A stretch of 64,000 bases of DNA from Hypomesus transpacificus (Eukaryota; Chordata; Actinopteri; Osmeriformes; Osmeridae). The notes beneath the pieces are model-generated. The model was not told the DNA's origin. It saw nothing but the letters and a program-made list of their open reading frames with translations, and searched no databases. Numbering within the stretch: the first letter of the stretch is position 1; every line of letters begins with the position of its first letter. The translations under genes were made by a program, and so were the position numbers. The stretch lies in the NCBI RefSeq assembly GCF_021917145.1, contig NW_025814042.1, positions 124,001-188,000 on the forward strand, given 5' to 3'. This document shows, piece by piece, positions 58,782 through 64,000 of the stretch.

Positions 58782-59845
58782 TTTATCATTTAGTATTCAT
58801 TGCTTCAATCAACAAAATGAGATTATGGCTGCATCATTTCTCAAACAAGACATTATCTAATAAATTAAATAGGCATGTGAGAGAAAAGGAAAGCCAAATG
58901 CAGTGCCACCAGCGGTAAGAGAAGTACCAGTAATAAATCTGCAACTGCCAAAGCATGAAGTCCCCCTGCCTCTAAAACATGTATATCACACACACTTCAG
59001 CAGGAAGACAGACATTCACAAGCAAACCTGAAGGTACACTGAATGTGGTTGAATTAAATGCAATTTCACCCAGTTTCCTATTCATCAACTGATCACTGAT
59101 TTCTTCCATACCTGCATTGTTCGACACTTAAGGCTGTGCGCACTCTACACGCAATAACATACTTGCAATGTTAATCTCAAATCCGTTCTTTGACTTCAGA
59201 TTTGAAATGTACAGAATTTACTCAATACATTTTTTAGCAGTAGATATAAGCAGATACAGACTTGTGTTACTGTCTTGAAGGTACCATCCTCTCATGGGTG
59301 GGCAGGAGATAAAGGGAAGCATTCTGGCTGTTGTCTTGATGATAACAATACTGACTAGGAGGCATAAAATCCCTCCTTTGATATTTTTAGTATGTGTATT
59401 TGTGAAATTAGGGGTGGGGAGGGGGTCTTGCTCTTGCTCTGGGAGGCAGCCATGCAAGCAAATACAGCGCTTCAACATTTGCAACTACAGGTCCAAAATA
59501 AATTTCAGGCACAGGACCCAAAACACACTACAATCACCCTTAAAAAACGCTCTATAAAACTAGAGCTCAATTAAGCAACATCTTACTACAAAATCCTCCT
59601 GGCACTTTTGGTTTCCTTTTCAAAACCCAGCCAGAAGGTGAAATAAAAATACCATTGATTTACAGTTTTCTAAAAGGAAAGGAAAGGCTGAAATGCTTGC
59701 ATATTCCATGGGGTATAATATAAGAAGGGGAATTTGCAAAATGAGCTAAATGACAAAATAGCTTATGTACATTGGTTATCTGTGCAATTTATTTTACTTT
59801 GCTGGATTTATAGTAGGTAGAGAGGGGGATATTTGTTTTCTCTTT

Positions 59846-60430
<585 letters not shown>

Positions 60431-60449
60431 CTAAAGCAGAGGTTTCACA

Positions 60450-61869
60450 TTGATGACGCATTGATAACGTTGTCCGCAAGACGGTTGTCCGGTCCTTCCC
60501 AAATCAGAAGCCCTGGGTTGATGCCACGGTCCGGGCCAAGATGGGGAGTCAGATGGCTGAGCGGTGAGGGAGTCAGGCTACTAATCAGAAGGTTGCCGGA
60601 TCGATTACCCGCCGTGCCAAATGACGTTGTGTCCTTGGGCAAGGCACTTCACCCTACTTGCCTCGGGGGGAATGTCCCTGTACTAACTGTAAGTCGCTCT
60701 GGATAAGCGCGTCTGCTAAATGACTAAATGTAAATGTACAAGCTGAGAGCCTGCACTGTCGCCTTTAACTCTGGGGACCCTGATGAGTACAGGAAGGCCA
60801 GATACAACCTTCTGAAGGCCATCAAAGCAGCGAAAAAGACCTACAGGACCAAGGTGGAGTCCAGCTACCATGGCTCTGACCCCAGGCGCATGTAAAGTGG
60901 ACTTAAAGCCATTACTGACTACAAAGGGGGATGCTACAGTGAGACCCAGTCCTCGGTCCTACTGACAGACGAGCTGAATTCCTTCTACACTCGCTTTGAG
61001 AGGGTCAGTGACACCCCCTGCAGTGGAGTTACCTGAAGGCCAAGCCAGTCATGTGCCTACACTAACTGTAGCCAAGGTGAGGCTGTGCTTTAAGAAGATC
61101 AACTCTCGCAAGGCACCTGTCCCAGATGGCATATCAGGTAGGGCCCTCAGGGGCTGCGCTGACCAGCTGGCAGGGGTCTTCAGTGACATCTTCAACCTCT
61201 CCCTTAACCTGTCTGTACTCCCCACCTGCTTCAAGAGGACCACCATTAACCCAAGAACACCAAAGTCACATGTTTGAACGATTATCGCCCGATAGCACTG
61301 ACCTCTGTCATCATGAAGTGCTTTGAGTGGCTAGTCAAATCATTCATCTGCTCCTCACTACCCCCCACCCTGGGCCCTATGCAGTTTGCATACCGGTCCA
61401 ACAGGTCTACAGACGATGCCATCGCTCTGACTATGCACAGGGAAATACATATGTGAGGATGCTGTTCATTGACTAAAGCTCAGCATTCAACACAATCATC
61501 CCCTCCAGACTGGTCTCCAAGCTTGTGGACCTGGGACTAAGCACCTCCCTCTGCAAGTGGATCTTCCACTTCCTGACGGTGAGGCCATAGGTGGTGAAAA
61601 TCGGTGACCGCACCTCATCCGTACTGATCACCAACACAGGCACCCCCCGGGCTGTGTGCTCGAACCTCTCCTGTTTTCCTTGTTCACTCACGACTGTGCG
61701 GCAACCCACAGCTCCAACCTCCTTGTTTAGTTTGCTGACGACACAACCATCGTGGGCCTCATCTCTCGACAGTGACGAGTCAGCCTACAGAGAGGAGGTT
61801 GACACCCTGACATCATGGTGCCAGGACAATAACCTCTCTCTCAACATCAGCAAGACCAAGCAGATGATT
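60450..61869 (+). pseudogene. LINE copy 1, left part (CR1/L2-group reverse transcriptase)
   Basis: Reads PNQKPWVDATVRA, is interrupted by a SINE, resumes RACTVAFNSGDPDEYRKARY, and continues through KAPVPDGISGRALRGCADQL, NDYRPIALTSVIMKCFEWL and QFAYRSNRSTDDAIALTM to [10 protein letters not shown] at 61868. Stops and frameshifts are frequent. It resumes at 63641. Confidence 0.8.
60548..60738 (+). repeat. tRNA-derived SINE, copy 2
   Basis: Better preserved than 21303-21512: TGGCTGAGCGGTGAGG (box A), GGTTGCCGGATCGATTACC (box B region), CTTGGGCAAGGCACTTCACC and a TAAATG tail. Inserted in LINE copy 1; CAAG on both sides may be part of a target duplication. Confidence 0.9.
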
Positions 61870-63640
61870 AACAGTGACGACCCTCTCCATTCAGGAGAGA
61901 GAAGTGAACAAACCGTTCAAGAGACAGAATCCCGAAAGTTAGTGAGGATGACTGAGTCCATACCAAACTTCTTCAGTACCAAGAAAAACAAAGCAGCTGG
62001 GCCGGACTCTGTCTTTCCAGCCACCCTCAAGAACTGCACTGACCAGCTGTCTCCGGTGTTGACCTACATCTTCAACACCTCCCTGGAGACATGCCACGTG
62101 CCAGCCTGTCTCAAGTCCTCCACCATCATCCCTGTGCACAAAAAGCCCAGGCCAACTGGACATAATGACTACAGACCCGTCGCCCTGACCTCTGTGGTAA
62201 TGAAGTCTTTTGAGCGCCTGGTGCTGGCACACCTTAAATCCATCACAGACCCTCTACTGGACCCCCTACAGTTTGCCTACAGAGCCAACAGGTCTGTGGA
62301 CGATGCAGTTAATATGGCCCTCCACTTCACCCTACAGCACCTGGACTCCCCAGCATCCTACGCCAGGATCCTGTTTGTGGACTTCAGCTCTGCCTTTAAT
62401 ACCATCATCCCCGCCCTGCTTCAGGACAAGCTCTCCCAGCTGAACGTGCCTGATTACACCTGCAGGTGGATCACAGACTTCCTGTCTGATAGGAAGTAGT
62501 GCGTTAAGCTGGGAACACAAGTTTCTGATTCCCGGTCCATCAGCACCGGATCTCCCCAGGGCTGCGTCCTTTCTCCTCTGCTCTTCTCCCTGTACACCAA
62601 CAGCTGCACCTCCAGTTGTCCGTCAAACTCCTGAAGTTTGCGGACGACACCACCCTCATTGGGCTCATCTCTGGTGGAGAAGAGTCTGATTATAGGTGGG
62701 AAGCGGACAACCTGGTGACCTGGTGCAGCCAGAACAACCTAGAGCTCAATGCTCTCAAGACAATGGAGATGGTTGTGGACTTCAGGAAGAACACAGCCCC
62801 ACTCACCCCCATCACCCTGTGTGACTCCCCAGTCAACACTGTGGAGTCCTTCCGCTTCCTGGGCACTATCCTCTCCCAGGACCTCAAGTGGGAACTGAAC
62901 ATCAGCTCCCTCACTAAAAAGCACAACAGAGGATGAACTTCCTGCGGCAGCTGAAGAAATTCAACCTGCCAAAGACAATGATGGTGCACTTCTACACAGC
63001 CATCATTGAGTCCATCCTCACCTCCTCCATCACCATCTGGTACGCTGCTGCCACTGCCAAGGACAAGAGCAGGCTGCAGCGTATCATCCGCACTGCGGAG
63101 AAGGTGATTGGCTGCAATCTGCCTTCCCTCGAGGACCTGCACACCTCGAGGACCCTGAGGCGAGCGAAGAAGATTGTGGCGGACTCCTCCCACCCTGGAC
63201 ACTCCCTGTTTCAATCACTCCCCTCCGGCAGAAGGCTGCGGTACATCAGGACCAAAACCTCACGCCACACAAACTGTTTCTTCCCTTCCGCTGTTGGTCT
63301 CCTTAACAAGGCCAAGAGTTCACTCTGACTTTAATGACTTCATGTCTAAAACTATTTGCATTTTGCACACATTCAATTTCTGTAATATTTGTATTTTATA
63401 TTGTATTTTATATTGTAAATTGGCAACTTATATTTTATTTTATGGCAACGTGTATTTTATTTTATTGTATATTTTATTTTAATTTCATTCCACTTAGTAT
63501 TGTTAGTCATGTATCCTTAGTATAGTTAGACCACATATTTAAATTTAAGATTCCTATATGTTTATTGTATGCACCTTCCTGCCAAAGCAAATTCCTTGTC
63601 TGTGCAAACTTTCATGGCGAATGAATCCCTTTCTGATTCT
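61870..63640 (+). mobile_element. LINE copy 2, inserted in copy 1
   Basis: Bounded by GATGATT at 61863-61869 and 63641-63647. Encodes [77 protein letters not shown], then KFADDTTLIGLI (catalytic FADD near 62641), KAKSSL and a stop at about 63326. A nonsense codon at 62497-62499 and two phase changes (about 62605 and 62933) break it. The 3' UTR is AT-rich and ends TTCTGATTCTG. 5'-truncated, CR1/L2 group; exact clade not assigned. Confidence 0.85.
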
Positions 63641-63880
63641 GATGATTGTGGACTATAGGAGGCGGCAGGAGGAGGAGCATGCACCCCTACTCATCAATGG
63701 ATCTGAAGTGGAGAAGGTCAGCTGCTTCAAGTTCCTCGGGGTGAACATCAGCAACGATCTCACCTGGTCTGTTCACACGGACAAGGTGGTCAAAGCGGCC
63801 CGTAAACGCCTCTTCTTCCTGAGGAGACTGAAGAAGTTTGGTATGGACTCAGTCATCCTCACTAACTTTTACAGATGCAC
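63641..63880 (+). pseudogene. LINE copy 1, right part
   Basis: Continues copy 1: [60 protein letters not shown]. Joined to 61862-61869 it restores the reading frame at the insertion point. Confidence 0.85.
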
Positions 63881-63911
63881 TAGATTCAAATAAAAGGGTC
63901 GTCATCTAGAT

Positions 63912-64000
63912 CTGTAGAAGCCTGGTAACGAACATGCATTTGAATCAGGTGTGTTGGAGCAGGGAAACATCTAAAACAAGCAGGACAGGGGGTCCCTGAA
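63912..64000 (-). mobile_element. hAT-like terminal sequence, cut by the window edge
   Basis: Inverse of 42836-42935 (TGTTGGAGCAGGGAAACATC, AGCAGGACAGGGGGT). Truncated at the window end. Confidence 0.65.

Noticed and set aside
60548-60625. tRNA gene
   Set aside because: Same SINE family as 21303-21512.

Overview
The window looks like nuclear DNA of a teleost fish. It has vertebrate multi-exon genes with GT-AG introns, two copies of a tRNA-derived SINE with a fish-type tail, L2-type LINEs, hAT and TTAA-target DNA transposons, a Helentron-type Helitron, and a Kyakuja-Dileera-Zisupton (KDZ) transposase gene. I cannot resolve the species. Only about 10 kb on the right belongs to host genes; nearly everything else is transposon-derived.

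Layout. 1-6700: decayed LINE reverse transcriptase, a repeat ending in a hairpin-bearing tandem array, and a palindromic MITE. 6713-26367: a nested structure. Two hAT-type ends with matching terminal sequence lie outside. Inside them, 6964-25402 is bounded by ~390 bp terminal inverted repeats (about 98% identical by eye) and an exact 7 bp target duplication. This 18.4 kb unit carries a 16-exon KDZ transposase gene on + starting at the left repeat, and on - a spliced zinc-finger/Ser-Thr-Pro-repeat gene starting near the right repeat. It has itself received an L2 LINE, a TTAA-type element with a RecQ-like fragment, a hAT-like MITE, foldback MITEs and a SINE. 26400-41500: repeats and a minus-strand Helentron-like element at 32.0-37.2 kb with a herpesvirus-USP-like (C76-like) cysteine protease, DUF6570-like region, HUH Rep domain and a truncated endonuclease, but no helicase. 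41500-49500: LTR-like and hAT pieces, a two-exon OB-fold fragment with a promoter, and a THAP-containing TTAA element.

49594-57108: complete RMDN1 gene (10 coding exons, 310 aa) on +, with transposons in intron 3. 59846-60367: the last three coding exons of a WWP1-like HECT ubiquitin ligase on -, facing RMDN1 tail to tail as in tetrapods. 60450-64000: a LINE split by a SINE and by a second LINE with a 7 bp target duplication, then a hAT-like end.

The strongest lead is the 18.4 kb KDZ unit: TIR plus TSD evidence ties a transposase gene and a second gene of unknown function into one mobile element. The second is the Helentron whose upstream protein carries a viral-type deubiquitinase-like fold signature. 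All exon structures are read by eye from splice signals and reading frame; no alignment or transcript data were available.
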